A stretch of 64,000 nt of DNA. Source: an uncultured Christensenellaceae bacterium (GTDB lineage: Bacteria > Bacillota > Clostridia > Christensenellales > CAG-314). The notes under the pieces were generated by a model. The model was given only the letters and a program-made list of their open reading frames with translations, made no database searches and was not told where the DNA came from. The position numbers were made by a program, and so were the translations under genes. Positions 34,881 to 43,194 of this stretch are shown here, piece after piece. The DNA lies in NCBI GenBank assembly GCA_910586625.1, contig CAJUIZ010000001.1, positions 124,001-188,000 of the forward strand. The letters run 5' to 3'. Numbering within the stretch: the stretch's first letter is position 1; each line of letters starts with the position of its first letter.

Positions 34881-35723
34881 TTATTCCTTAACCGCGCCCG
34901 CGGAAAGACCGTTAATCATATACTTAGAGAGCAGGAAATACAAAATGACTATCGGCACGGCGATAAACACCGAGCCTGCGGCGAAGCGGGCGAATTCCGT
35001 ATCGGGCAGAGACATAAGCCCTACCGCAACCGTCCACAGGTCTTTGTCCTTAAGCAAAAGCTTGGGCAGGATGAAATCGCTCCACGGCCAAGCGAACTGC
35101 GTTAAAAGAGTATAAACAATAATTGGCTTGGAAAGGGGCAAAGTGATGCTGCAGAAAATGCGCAGATTGCTTGCTCCGTCGATACGCGCCGCCTCGTAAA
35201 TAGAATTAGGAATGGTATCGAAAAAGCCCTTTTGCACCAAGTATCCCATTGGCGCACCGCCCGCGTAAATCAACGCGAGACCGATGTGGCTGTTGATGAA
35301 GCCGAATTGGGTCATTAAAAGATACACCGCTATCATTCCCATAAAGGAAGGGAACATACCCAAAACCAGCGCGCCCTTCATCAAAAACTTGCGTCCCGAA
35401 AACTGGAAAGACGATATTGTAAACGCCGTAAGAATTACAAGCAGCGTACCCACCACGCTGCTGACTGCCGCAACCAGCAAGGTGTAGCCGAACCAGCTGA
35501 GATAGTTGTACATTACCGTGTCGGTAAAAAGCGTCTTAAAGCTGTCGAATGAGTATTCCGTAGGGAAAAAGCCGTTGAAGCTGTAAATGCTGCCGCTTGC
35601 AGAAAAGCAGCTTAGCACCAGCCACAAAATGGGAAACAGAAATACCATGGAAATTACGACGAGCACAGCGTAGGTCAAACAGGAATCCGCAATACGCTTT
35701 CCGCGCATAGAAGGCTTTTTCAT
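34881..35723 (-). CDS. malG: Maltodextrin ABC transporter permease, MalG family
   Basis: 280 residues with six transmembrane helices. The EAA loop reads YEAARIDGASNLRIFCSITLPLSKP, shown in parts as EAARIDGASN and ITLPLSKP; it docks the ATPase subunit. The C-terminus ends YMINGLSAGAVKE, typical of MalG-type sugar permeases. The ATG overlaps the MalF stop by four bases. It is the last gene of GH13-malE-malF-malG. No ATP-binding subunit is encoded here, as in many Firmicutes where a shared MsmX-like ATPase serves several sugar importers. Substrate (maltodextrin) follows from the operon's amylase. Confidence 0.92.
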   Translation of the reverse strand: MKKPSMRGKRIADSCLTYAVLVVISMVFLFPILWLVLSCFSASGSIYSFNGFFPTEYSFDSFKTLFTDTVMYNYLSWFGYTLLVAAVSSVVGTLLVILTAFTISSFQFSGRKFLMKGALVLGMFPSFMGMIAVYLLMTQFGFINSHIGLALIYAGGAPMGYLVQKGFFDTIPNSIYEAARIDGASNLRIFCSITLPLSKPIIVYTLLTQFAWPWSDFILPKLLLKDKDLWTVAVGLMSLPDTEFARFAAGSVFIAVPIVILYFLLSKYMINGLSAGAVKE

Positions 35724-37090
35724 CTGAATGTATCCTCCTTTTTGTAGGACGAGGAGCGCATATAAACAATCAGGCTCAAAACCGAGGTGATAACGAAGAT
35801 TATGAGACTTATCGCCGCGCCGACCGCGTAGTAGTTGTTGTCGATGGACAGACGGTATAGCCAGTTGATGAGCAGGTCCGTGTCGCTTGCCGTGCCCGAA
35901 TAGCCGTCGGATATCATACCGCCGCGCAGGAAATAGAATACTCCGAAGTTATTGAAGTTGCCGATAAACTGCGAAATAAGCACTGGAGTGGTAGAAAATA
36001 TGACGAAGGGCAAAGTAATTTTGCGGAACTGCACGAAGCTGTTTGCCCCGTCGATTTTAGCCGCCTCGTACAAGTCGGCGTTTACGTTGGTTAATATTCC
36101 CGTAGCCAACAGCATTATAGAAGGTACCGAAAGCCAAGAGTTGACGAAGAAGCCGATACCCCTTGCAATCCACTTGGAGTTAACGCCCAAAAAGTCCACT
36201 ATCTGACCGCCGTTTGCAACAATCATATTGTTGATAGGTCCGCCGTTGCTGAACATAAATTTGAACGCAAGCAGAGTAATGAAGCCCGGTACGGCGTAGG
36301 CGAGTATCGGAAACGCTCTCCAGACAGCCTTGCCCTTTACGCACTTTTTGTTATACAAAAGCGCAAGCCCAAGCCCCATAAAATAGTTGAAGAACGTGGA
36401 CGCGAACGCCCAAAGCAAATTCCAACCCATAATTTTGAAGAAGGTCTGCGACAGCTCGCCCAACGCTATCAGCTTACCGAAGCTGTCCTTGACGGACCAA
36501 TCCACCAGCTCGGGCGGGACGACCGTCCCCCCGTAGTTGGTGAAAGCGATTAGAATCATAAACACTATCGGAAGCACGTTGAACACGGCGACGCCGATAA
36601 TCGGCAGAGCAAGAGCGACCTTGTAGAAATTTTTGTTGAGCAGCGTAGACAGATCGTCCTTGAACGAAGGCAAATCCTTTAAGCCTTTAAGCTCGGCGTA
36701 TTTGTTGGCGTCCTTGAGATTGGCAAAATAGATAACTATAAGCGCGACGAGCATAATCCAAGCGGCTATACCCCTAAGCAGCATAATTACAGAGTCGTCT
36801 CCTGCGATGCCCGCCCACGCGTCCGCCTTGACAGTGCCGAGAGTGAAAAAGCCCACAAAATCAGCAACGCCAATCGTTGCGAAATACGCCGCGAACGCTG
36901 CTTCGAGCAGCAGAAACAAAAGCCCCTTAATATACTGACCGTTTAGCAACTGACCCGCGCCCATAAGCGCCATCGAAGCGTACGTTTCGCGTCCGGCGCG
37001 TTTGAAAAACGTCTTGACCGCAGCCGCCTTACGCCGAAAATAGCCGCCGATTTTTGCAAATATATTCAGTTTTTTTACCGTTTTTTCCAT
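35720..37090 (-). CDS. malF: Maltodextrin ABC transporter permease, MalF family
   Basis: 456 residues, longer than an average sugar permease because of an N-terminal extension with additional transmembrane helices, as seen in MalF. The coupling loop is YEAAKIDGANSFVQF followed by KITLPFVIFSTTPVL. The N-terminal 40 residues are basic and cytoplasmic (KRAGRETYASMALMGAGQ). It starts four bases after the MalE stop and overlaps malG by ATGA, so the three are translated together. It forms the membrane channel with MalG. Confidence 0.92.
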   Translation of the reverse strand: MEKTVKKLNIFAKIGGYFRRKAAAVKTFFKRAGRETYASMALMGAGQLLNGQYIKGLLFLLLEAAFAAYFATIGVADFVGFFTLGTVKADAWAGIAGDDSVIMLLRGIAAWIMLVALIVIYFANLKDANKYAELKGLKDLPSFKDDLSTLLNKNFYKVALALPIIGVAVFNVLPIVFMILIAFTNYGGTVVPPELVDWSVKDSFGKLIALGELSQTFFKIMGWNLLWAFASTFFNYFMGLGLALLYNKKCVKGKAVWRAFPILAYAVPGFITLLAFKFMFSNGGPINNMIVANGGQIVDFLGVNSKWIARGIGFFVNSWLSVPSIMLLATGILTNVNADLYEAAKIDGANSFVQFRKITLPFVIFSTTPVLISQFIGNFNNFGVFYFLRGGMISDGYSGTASDTDLLINWLYRLSIDNNYYAVGAAISLIIFVITSVLSLIVYMRSSSYKKEDTFR

Positions 37091-37094
37091 AATT

Positions 37095-38504
37095 CTATTG
37101 AAGAATGCTTATGCTGTTTTTGATGTTTTGCACCAGTTTGTCAAGCTCGTTTTGAATATCGTCGATAGTAAACTTTTTGTCCTTGCAGCCGTCGGTGGCA
37201 AGAGTTTTGTAGCAGGAGGTTATCGGCGCCCAAATGGAACGCACAGATGAAATGGAAGGCATTACAACAAGAGTTCCGTCGTCCAAATTATTAAACGTCA
37301 CCTTTGTCGCGGGGTCGTTTGACAGCGCAACCACGTCGGCGCGGGCAGGGACAATGCCCAGCATTTCCTGACGCTTGGCGATCATCTCCGCGCTTGTGGC
37401 AAATTCCACAAATTTGAGCGACCATTCGCGGCTCTTTGTGTAGCTGGAAATGCCGTAGCCGTTTACTCCGCCCATAGTCTTTTGCGCAATCCACAGGCTT
37501 TCGTCCGTAACATCCTGTACGGATGTTATATCTCCGTTTTTGGGAAGCTTGGGCAGAGTTGTTATAACCAAATTTTCCTTCGCCTTAGCTTCCGCCTCCT
37601 GTTCGGACAAGCCCTGCTTTTTGTATTCCGTAGCAAGTTCCTTTAAAAACTGAGAAGTGATATCCGGAGTACAGATATTCGCAAAAATAGTACCCTGCGC
37701 GAGCATTGTGGTTCGGGTGTTGGTGAAGGTGTCGTCGGCGCACTTTAAATCCATTATTCCCGCCAAATCCCAAATGACTTTGCCGCCGAATTTAGCGTTG
37801 CCTGCGTTCATGCCGATGTCTTTGTCGTTAGTATTGTTGTCGCCGAACACGTACGCGCCGTAGGAGAACAAAAAGCCGCTGTTAAAATACTGGTCGGTAA
37901 GATTAAGAGCGAAACCGAATTTGGAGCTGTCCGCTTCGCGTATGCCTTTGCTGTAAGCGTACATTTCCGTCCAAAACTCCACCATATCGGGCACGTCGTT
38001 ACCGTTTTTGTCGAAGTCCGTCTTCCAGTTCTCCGGCAGCATATCCTTGCGATAGTAGAGCAAGGGCTGTTGAACGTTGACGGGTACGCCGCAATACACT
38101 TCGCGCCCGTCGACCGTAGCTTTGTAAGCCTCCCAAGCGTTTTGCGGAACCTGCTCGAAGCTGTCCAGCTTTTCAATTTCCAACGGCAGAATATGCTTAC
38201 CCGAAACGTACTTCATCAGGATATCGTTTGCCTGATACAGCACGTCGGGGCCGTAGCCGTAGGGACCGTCTTTTTCGAGGTCGGAATACTCGTCCATGTT
38301 CGCGTCCTCGGCGCGGACGTTTTGATCCTTGTACTTTTCATTAAAGGCGGAAAGAAGGTAGTCGAGATAGCCCTCCTTTTTAGCCGTGTCGTTTTCAAGC
38401 ACACGGATGACGATTCCTTTGCCGTCCTTGTCGCAGGCGGTAAGCGCGACCGCCGCGCTTGCTAAAAGCAGCGCCGCCAGCAGTATTGCAATAAGTTTTT
38501 TCAT
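37095..38504 (-). CDS. malE: Maltodextrin-binding lipoprotein, MalE type
   Basis: 469 residues. The lipoprotein signal MKKLIAILLAALLLASAAVA ends in LTAC with C24 as lipidation site. The mature part is a cluster-1 solute-binding protein: DVLYQANDILMKYVSGK, EVYCGVPVNVQQPLLYYRKD, and GISSYTKSREWSLKFVEFAT late in the chain. It captures oligosaccharide outside the membrane for MalF-MalG. The ATG overlaps the stop of the GH13 gene (ATGA), with GGGAGG inside that gene's end. Specificity for maltodextrins is inferred from its operon partners. Confidence 0.9.
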   Translation of the reverse strand: MKKLIAILLAALLLASAAVALTACDKDGKGIVIRVLENDTAKKEGYLDYLLSAFNEKYKDQNVRAEDANMDEYSDLEKDGPYGYGPDVLYQANDILMKYVSGKHILPLEIEKLDSFEQVPQNAWEAYKATVDGREVYCGVPVNVQQPLLYYRKDMLPENWKTDFDKNGNDVPDMVEFWTEMYAYSKGIREADSSKFGFALNLTDQYFNSGFLFSYGAYVFGDNNTNDKDIGMNAGNAKFGGKVIWDLAGIMDLKCADDTFTNTRTTMLAQGTIFANICTPDITSQFLKELATEYKKQGLSEQEAEAKAKENLVITTLPKLPKNGDITSVQDVTDESLWIAQKTMGGVNGYGISSYTKSREWSLKFVEFATSAEMIAKRQEMLGIVPARADVVALSNDPATKVTFNNLDDGTLVVMPSISSVRSIWAPITSCYKTLATDGCKDKKFTIDDIQNELDKLVQNIKNSISILQ

Positions 38505-40198
38505 TTTAGCCTCCCTTTAACATTGATGGTAAAAGAATTTTCGCCGTAGCTAATGTCGGCGTTATGTCTGAATATACCGTCGGGGGCAGTTCTATTGCCG
38601 CCGCGGCTTACGCTGAGCGTAAGCGTTTGCTCCGCGTTCGAGCGTTCGATGACGAACAGACCGTTTCGGGAATAAATACTGACAGCTCCGTCCTTTATTG
38701 CGGGCTGACGCTTGTAGGAAAGAAGCATTGCTACTTCGTCCGTAAATTTTCGTACGGACGGATCCCGCAGTCTGTCCCAATCGAAGGTTCTGCGGCTGTC
38801 GGGATCGTAGCCGCCCTCGGTCAAAATTTCCGTACCGTAGTACAAATTGCAGCTGCCCGGCATAAACACGGAAATTGCAATCGCACACAAAAGCTTATCC
38901 CTGTTACAGCCCGTCAACGAGTAGAAACGATGAGTGTCGTGACAGTCCAACAGATTGAACATCATGGAATTTACCGCGTCGTTATAGCGCGAAAGCTGCG
39001 CGTTAAGACCTTCGGCAAGCTCGCTTTCGCCGACGCTTTGATATACAAAAAAGTCCATCATACGCTTTGTGAAAGCGTAGTTCATTATGCTGTCGAATTG
39101 ATCGCCGCCAAGATAGCTTGCGCTGTTGTGCCAGTTCTCGCCGATTAATACGCAATCGGAATTTTTCGTTTTTACCGCTTTTCGGAAATTGCGCCAAAAG
39201 TCGTGAGAAACCTCGTCGGACACGTCCAGCCGCCAGCCGTCGATACCGTACTCATCCATATAGTAAAGCGCGACGTCGATTAAGTAACGCTGAACCTCGG
39301 GATTATCGGTGTCGAGCTTGGGCATATCTCGGCACGCGGCAAACGTCGCGTAGTTGGGCTTATCTCGGTCGACAACGTCGTCTTCCATTACAAACCAGTT
39401 GTAATATTCGGACTTCTTTCCCCGTTTTACAACGTCTTTGAAAGGAGCGAAATGCTCGCTCACGTGATTGAACACGGCGTCCAACACCACACGAATACCC
39501 ATCGAACGGCAATCGTCTACAAGCTTTTTCAGAGCCTCGTTGCCGCCGAAAGTTTCGTCCACCTGATAATAGTCGATTGTATCGTACTTGTGGTTGCTGA
39601 CGCTTTCGAATATCGGCGTCAAATACAATGCCGTTACGTTAAGAGACTTGATGTAAGACAGTTTTTCCCTCACGCCGTTAAGATCGCCGCCGTAGAAGGA
39701 CTTGGGAGTAGGCAGCTCGCCCCATTTCGAATTTATGTAACCGCCTTGTTTCCCCTCGGGACGGTAAAACCTATCGGTAAATATCTGGTAAAATACGGCG
39801 TTCGTCAGCCAGTCGACGCGCTTTACCGTATCGCTGCCGTGTACGTAAGCGAACTGAAAGCTATTGAAGTACGCCAAGGAAAAATCGTAGCCGTCAACCA
39901 AGCCGTCCTCGCAAAAGTATTTTGTCCGTCCGTCTACGCCCACTTCGAAAACGTAGGATACTCGGCAATCGGACAAATCGAGCATTGCCGAATAGTAATC
40001 GTACAAGGCGTCGGAAAAGGTCAAACGGAGCTCCTTTCTGTCGCGTTTATCCGCGATGTCGTACTTGGTGGCGTACAGTGCCGCCACGTAATCGAGTTTT
40101 TCCCCCTTGGCGAAGCGTATTCGCAGCGTAAGCCTGCGGGGATTTTCCGCAAAGCAATACTCGCTTTCGGGACGGTGATAGATTGCATGTAAATTCAT
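38501..40198 (-). CDS. GH13 cyclomaltodextrinase/neopullulanase-type alpha-glucosidase
   Basis: 565 residues from the ATG at 40198 (AAGGA upstream); the open frame extends farther but there overlaps the lacI gene on the other strand. An N-terminal beta domain (about 1-125, CBM34-like) precedes the TIM barrel. Catalytic residues: D325 in GWRLDVSDEV, E354 in LIGENWHN, D421 in LLDCHDTHRF. There is no signal peptide, so it acts in the cytoplasm on imported maltodextrins. It is the first gene of the operon, divergent from lacI across a 63-bp intergenic region containing the operator. Cyclomaltodextrinase, neopullulanase or maltogenic amylase specificity cannot be separated by reading. Confidence 0.9.
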   Translation of the reverse strand: MNLHAIYHRPESEYCFAENPRRLTLRIRFAKGEKLDYVAALYATKYDIADKRDRKELRLTFSDALYDYYSAMLDLSDCRVSYVFEVGVDGRTKYFCEDGLVDGYDFSLAYFNSFQFAYVHGSDTVKRVDWLTNAVFYQIFTDRFYRPEGKQGGYINSKWGELPTPKSFYGGDLNGVREKLSYIKSLNVTALYLTPIFESVSNHKYDTIDYYQVDETFGGNEALKKLVDDCRSMGIRVVLDAVFNHVSEHFAPFKDVVKRGKKSEYYNWFVMEDDVVDRDKPNYATFAACRDMPKLDTDNPEVQRYLIDVALYYMDEYGIDGWRLDVSDEVSHDFWRNFRKAVKTKNSDCVLIGENWHNSASYLGGDQFDSIMNYAFTKRMMDFFVYQSVGESELAEGLNAQLSRYNDAVNSMMFNLLDCHDTHRFYSLTGCNRDKLLCAIAISVFMPGSCNLYYGTEILTEGGYDPDSRRTFDWDRLRDPSVRKFTDEVAMLLSYKRQPAIKDGAVSIYSRNGLFVIERSNAEQTLTLSVSRGGNRTAPDGIFRHNADISYGENSFTINVKGRLK

Positions 40199-40222
40199 AA
40201 GCGTTTTCCTTGAAGTATATGT

Positions 40223-40241
40223 GTTGACAAAAACGGTCAAC
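40223..40241. promoter_or_regulatory. Probable LacI operator between the divergent genes
   Basis: GTTGAC (40223-40228) and GTCAAC (40236-40241) form an inverted repeat with 7-bp spacing. It covers the -35 of the lacI promoter and the likely -35 (TTGACC) of the divergent maltodextrin operon (with TATACT at 40214-40219), so one bound repressor could block both. Confidence 0.65.
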
Positions 40242-40252
40242 AATTTTATAAT
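40224..40252 (+). promoter_or_regulatory. Consensus promoter of lacI, leaderless
   Basis: Perfect TTGACA (40224-40229), 17-bp spacer, perfect TATAAT (40247-40252). Only nine bases separate the -10 from the ATG at 40262, and no Shine-Dalgarno is present. Confidence 0.85.
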
Positions 40253-40261
40253 TATATTACT

Positions 40262-41065
40262 ATGAGCAAGAAAGTTACTATCCGCGACATTGCGCGGGAG
40301 GCGGGCGTATCCATTGCGACCGTAAGCTATGTGCTTAACAACCGCGAGGACCAAAGCATAAGCGAAGCGACTCGTCAAAAGATACTGCAGGTGGTAAACC
40401 TGTACCAATACCGCATCAACTTTACCGCAAGGTGCATTTCCAGCGGCAGAACCAACATTGTGACGCTGTTTGCGGACGATGATCGGTTTGCGCTGAATAA
40501 AGCCGAGACGATGCTGCTTACCGAAAGACTGCAGCGGACGCTTGCGGAAAAGGGATACTCGCTGCAATTGGCGTTCGGTAAAGAAGCCAAGCGTTTTTCC
40601 AGCAGCGACGCAATTGTATGCTACAATTTGGATTCCGCATTTTTCCGCGAGCTTGGAGAAATGAACTTTTGCCCTCTATTGGCATTGGATACCGTTATTC
40701 CCGACAACGATTTGTTTTACCAAATTTACACCGACTACGGTAAAGTAAAAACAGTTGCGGACAAAATTTTCGGCGAAAACGGCTACAAGACTGTAAGTCG
40801 GCGCCCGAACAGCAAGCCGCTTCAAGACTATCTGCTTGCTACGTTCGGCGACGTTATATTCGCCGAAAAGTATGATTTTGCAAACTCTTTAGCAGGCTGT
40901 AACGCGGTCGTACTTGGCGAAATGCTTGGAGATTACTGCAAGCGCTTTGCTAAGGACGTCCTTGTTATCGACACTGTTAACCCCGAAAAGCTGGCTAAGC
41001 TGTGGGAGTGCATCGACGTTGCCGTCAATCGCAAGGAAGCAATCGAACACGACATTAGGATTTAG
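40262..41065 (+). CDS. Short LacI-family regulator of the maltodextrin operon
   Basis: 267 residues, against about 330-340 for typical LacI proteins. The helix-turn-helix is canonical (VTIRDIAREAGVSIATVSYV, then LNNREDQSISEATRQKI). The hinge and sensor domain (about 60-267) are divergent and shortened; I see only weak periplasmic-binding-like pattern. It is divergent from the GH13-malEFG operon and very likely represses it and itself through the operator at 40223-40241. The predicted transcript starts within about three bases of the ATG. Inducer: presumably a maltodextrin, by context only. Confidence 0.85.
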   Translation: MSKKVTIRDIAREAGVSIATVSYVLNNREDQSISEATRQKILQVVNLYQYRINFTARCISSGRTNIVTLFADDDRFALNKAETMLLTERLQRTLAEKGYSLQLAFGKEAKRFSSSDAIVCYNLDSAFFRELGEMNFCPLLALDTVIPDNDLFYQIYTDYGKVKTVADKIFGENGYKTVSRRPNSKPLQDYLLATFGDVIFAEKYDFANSLAGCNAVVLGEMLGDYCKRFAKDVLVIDTVNPEKLAKLWECIDVAVNRKEAIEHDIRI

Positions 41066-41103
41066 CCGCAGCGCGCGTCGATATTGCAACAAAACATCAC
41101 AAA

Positions 41104-41155
41104 AACACCGCCTTCTCCGTAACCGAATCGGTTACGGAGAATTTTTTGCGGTGTT
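41104..41155. terminator. Bidirectional terminator between lacI and the lipoprotein gene
   Basis: A 12-bp perfect stem (41113-41124 with 41130-41141) is followed by six T on the plus strand. An outer stem AACACCGC (41104-41111) with GCGGTGTT (41148-41155) gives a T-rich end on the minus strand. It serves two convergent genes. Confidence 0.85.
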
Positions 41156-41166
41156 AATTGATTTTG

Positions 41167-42897
41167 TTATTCGGCGGCTGCCGCAGTGATTGTTATAACG
41201 GGAGTTTCACCGCTCATATCCAACGTTACGGTGTATGTGCCTGCAACTGTGCAAACAAAGTTTCCGTCATTGGTAAATCCGTCGAACGAACCGGAAGCGT
41301 TAGCTCCGTTGTACCATGCGCGTTGGTTAGTAATATCGGTACCTACGCATACTTTAATGCCGAATGATATGTTTGCGTTAAACGCTTTGGTTATCGTGTA
41401 AACCTTAGTCGTTTCGTTGTACGTCATTTTCCAGTCGGCGGTAGTCGCCCATTCTCCGCCGTCCATCGTACCGTAAATATACGCGTCGTCGGGGATATTT
41501 TCGTCCTCGATTACTATCATACCCGAAATAGTATTGAGCGTGATTTTGTAATCGCTGGTCTTGTTAATCTTAATATTTTGGTTTGCCTTGCTGACGGGTT
41601 CGAAATCTTCGCCCGCGTTGAGCAGATAGCCGAAGTTGTAGTTACCGAGTCCGTTGTAGCCGGGAGTGCCCCATTCTCCGCGCTCGGTTGCGCCTGCCTT
41701 GAATTTTTGAATTATGAACTCTTTACCTTCTACAAGGTGAACGTGTTCTATCGTATAAATATAATCCTTGGTTTCGTCTTGAACAAGCTTGTTTTCCGTC
41801 TTAAAGCTGTAGTCCCAGTCCGTAAGCGCGGAATTAAACGTTCCGTCGATATAGTAATCTGCCGCTTCGGGAGCGAAATCAGTATCCACAGTAGCGGTTA
41901 AAGCTTTGCTTTCGGCATTATAGGAAAAGCTGTATTTGCCCGCGTCCTTAGTATGCATATTACCATTGTTATCTTCGAACAGAGCCTTTGACGCCGTATC
42001 CAAATTGACGTATTTGATATATACCTTTCCCGCTGTTGTTACTTCGTCTTCGGTAACTACGCTTGCGAACATAACGTCGTCGCCCGCTTTAAGATAAATT
42101 TCCAGCGTATAAACGTTTTCATCGGTTGCAGACTGCTTTAACGTTGTGGTGCTGCCGATAAAGTCCTTCCAGTCGGTAACCATATTGCCTTTGAGATAGT
42201 AGGTAGTTATCGCACCCGTAGGCTTATTGCCGCCGATCATGTCGCCGTTGCGTTTTACGGAAAGCTCGTTGTTGGCGTTTTCGGGATCGGTCTTAAGAGT
42301 GAAGGTATAATTGCCCGCAACCGAGCAAACTATGTTTTTGGGAGAATCGCCCAAGCCGCCGCCTGTTGCAAAGTTTTCTCCCGCATCTTTAAGCAAGCCG
42401 AAGCCGACGTTCGCGCCGGTTGGATTGTTATAATCTAACGTGCCGTCGGCGTTTAATACCGTGCATTTGAACTCGTCGCCCAAATCAACGTCTACAGTTA
42501 AAGTATATTCGTTGCCTTTGTCCGCAGTTTTGGTAAAGTGAAATCCTTCCTGCGCTTTCCAGCTTGTAAGCGTGCCTACAAGCACCCAGTCGCGGGAATC
42601 TTGATAGTCCGCGCTTTGCCATTGAGCGTACGCCGCGGCGTCCTCCTCGAGAGGCTTGGTGAAGTCGAATTCCTTCGCATTAGTGGGCGTAATGAACCAA
42701 CCCTTAAAGGTCATGTTGTCCTTTGTAGGATTGGCGGGTTTGGTTGCAGTACCGCCCTTTTTGACTTTAATTTCGTGCAGTACAGTTGTGCCGTCGGTAT
42801 CGTACAGCGTAAGCGTTACTTCCTGTTGACACGCCGCAAGCGCGACAGAAAGAATCAAACACAGCAACAAAACAACTGCCAGTAGTGTTTTCTTCAT
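41167..42897 (-). CDS. Starch-binding-type lipoprotein with InlB/Flg_new repeat
   Basis: 576 residues. Signal MKKTLLAVVLLLCLILSVAL with lipobox LAAC, C23. Residues about 26-95 form an InlB B-repeat/Flg_new domain (HEIKVKKGGTATKPANPTKD, MTFKGWFITP, AYAQW). Four related beta-sandwich units then follow, marked by WVLVGTLTSWK, YYLKGNMVTDWKDF, YYIDGTFNSALTDWDY and YIYGTMDGGEWATTADWK. Each has a late NYTFTLK- or TYTVTLD-like strand, as in SusE/SusF starch-binding repeats. It probably holds alpha-glucans at the cell surface for the pullulanase and MalE. AAGGAGG lies five bases before the ATG. Its promoter contains a G10 tract and is flanked by two TTAAC/GTTAA palindromes. Confidence 0.8.
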   Translation of the reverse strand: MKKTLLAVVLLLCLILSVALAACQQEVTLTLYDTDGTTVLHEIKVKKGGTATKPANPTKDNMTFKGWFITPTNAKEFDFTKPLEEDAAAYAQWQSADYQDSRDWVLVGTLTSWKAQEGFHFTKTADKGNEYTLTVDVDLGDEFKCTVLNADGTLDYNNPTGANVGFGLLKDAGENFATGGGLGDSPKNIVCSVAGNYTFTLKTDPENANNELSVKRNGDMIGGNKPTGAITTYYLKGNMVTDWKDFIGSTTTLKQSATDENVYTLEIYLKAGDDVMFASVVTEDEVTTAGKVYIKYVNLDTASKALFEDNNGNMHTKDAGKYSFSYNAESKALTATVDTDFAPEAADYYIDGTFNSALTDWDYSFKTENKLVQDETKDYIYTIEHVHLVEGKEFIIQKFKAGATERGEWGTPGYNGLGNYNFGYLLNAGEDFEPVSKANQNIKINKTSDYKITLNTISGMIVIEDENIPDDAYIYGTMDGGEWATTADWKMTYNETTKVYTITKAFNANISFGIKVCVGTDITNQRAWYNGANASGSFDGFTNDGNFVCTVAGTYTVTLDMSGETPVITITAAAAE

Positions 42898-42926
42898 AGT
42901 TTCCTCCTTATTTTTTACGGCTTTGA

Positions 42927-42937
42927 TTAACCGTTAA
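42927..42937. promoter_or_regulatory. Operator-like palindrome downstream of the -10
   Basis: TTAAC-C-GTTAA, perfect arms, 11-21 bp downstream of the -10 of the starch-binding lipoprotein promoter. Its core matches the larger palindrome at 43015-43033. Confidence 0.5.
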
Positions 42938-42947
42938 GTATATTGAA

Positions 42948-42978
42948 AGTATACCCCCCCCCCATATCGGCTTGTCAA
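42948..42978 (-). promoter_or_regulatory. Promoter with G10 tract in its spacer
   Basis: Minus-strand TTGACA (42973-42978), 19-bp spacer (42954-42972) of which ten bases are G, TATACT (42948-42953). Spacer length would be the optimal 17 bp with G8. About 50 bp before the lipoprotein ATG. Confidence 0.7.
42954..42963. repeat. C10 homopolymer tract (G10 on the coding strand)
   Basis: Longest G/C tract of the window, entirely inside the promoter spacer described at 42948-42978. Confidence 0.9.
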
Positions 42979-43014
42979 TACCAAAATTAAATAATGAAAA
43001 GAAAATCAATCTGT

Positions 43015-43033
43015 TCACTTAACAGTTAAGTGA
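43015..43033. promoter_or_regulatory. 19-bp perfect palindrome, probable operator
   Basis: TCACTTAAC-A-GTTAAGTGA, centred at 43024, about 37 bp upstream of the -35 and 92 bp from the centre of the smaller TTAAC/GTTAA palindrome. This is typical of a LacI/GntR-size dimer site. Confidence 0.6.
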
Positions 43034-43048
43034 CTGTAAACTAAACAT

Positions 43049-43074
43049 AAAAAAACCCACCGCTTTTGCGTTGG
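43049..43074 (-). terminator. Terminator of the MBL-fold hydrolase gene
   Basis: CCACCGC (43057-43063) pairs with GCGTTGG (43068-43074) with one mismatch, loop TTTT. On the minus strand it is followed by seven T. It lies 120 bp past the stop; nothing else is seen between. Confidence 0.55.
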
Positions 43075-43194
43075 ATAATTTGTGAATACTATTCTAAATA
43101 GCTGCTAAATAAACTGCTTGAATGACGGCATAGCGTTTGTAAATAGCTGTTGGACACACAGTGCCAGCATACCGCAGCTTAACAGTACAAAGGG

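Noticed and set aside
40199..40567. N-terminal extension of the GH13 enzyme frame
   Set aside because: It lies antisense to lacI and covers both promoters and the operator; the ATG at 40198 has a ribosome site and begins the CBM34-like domain.
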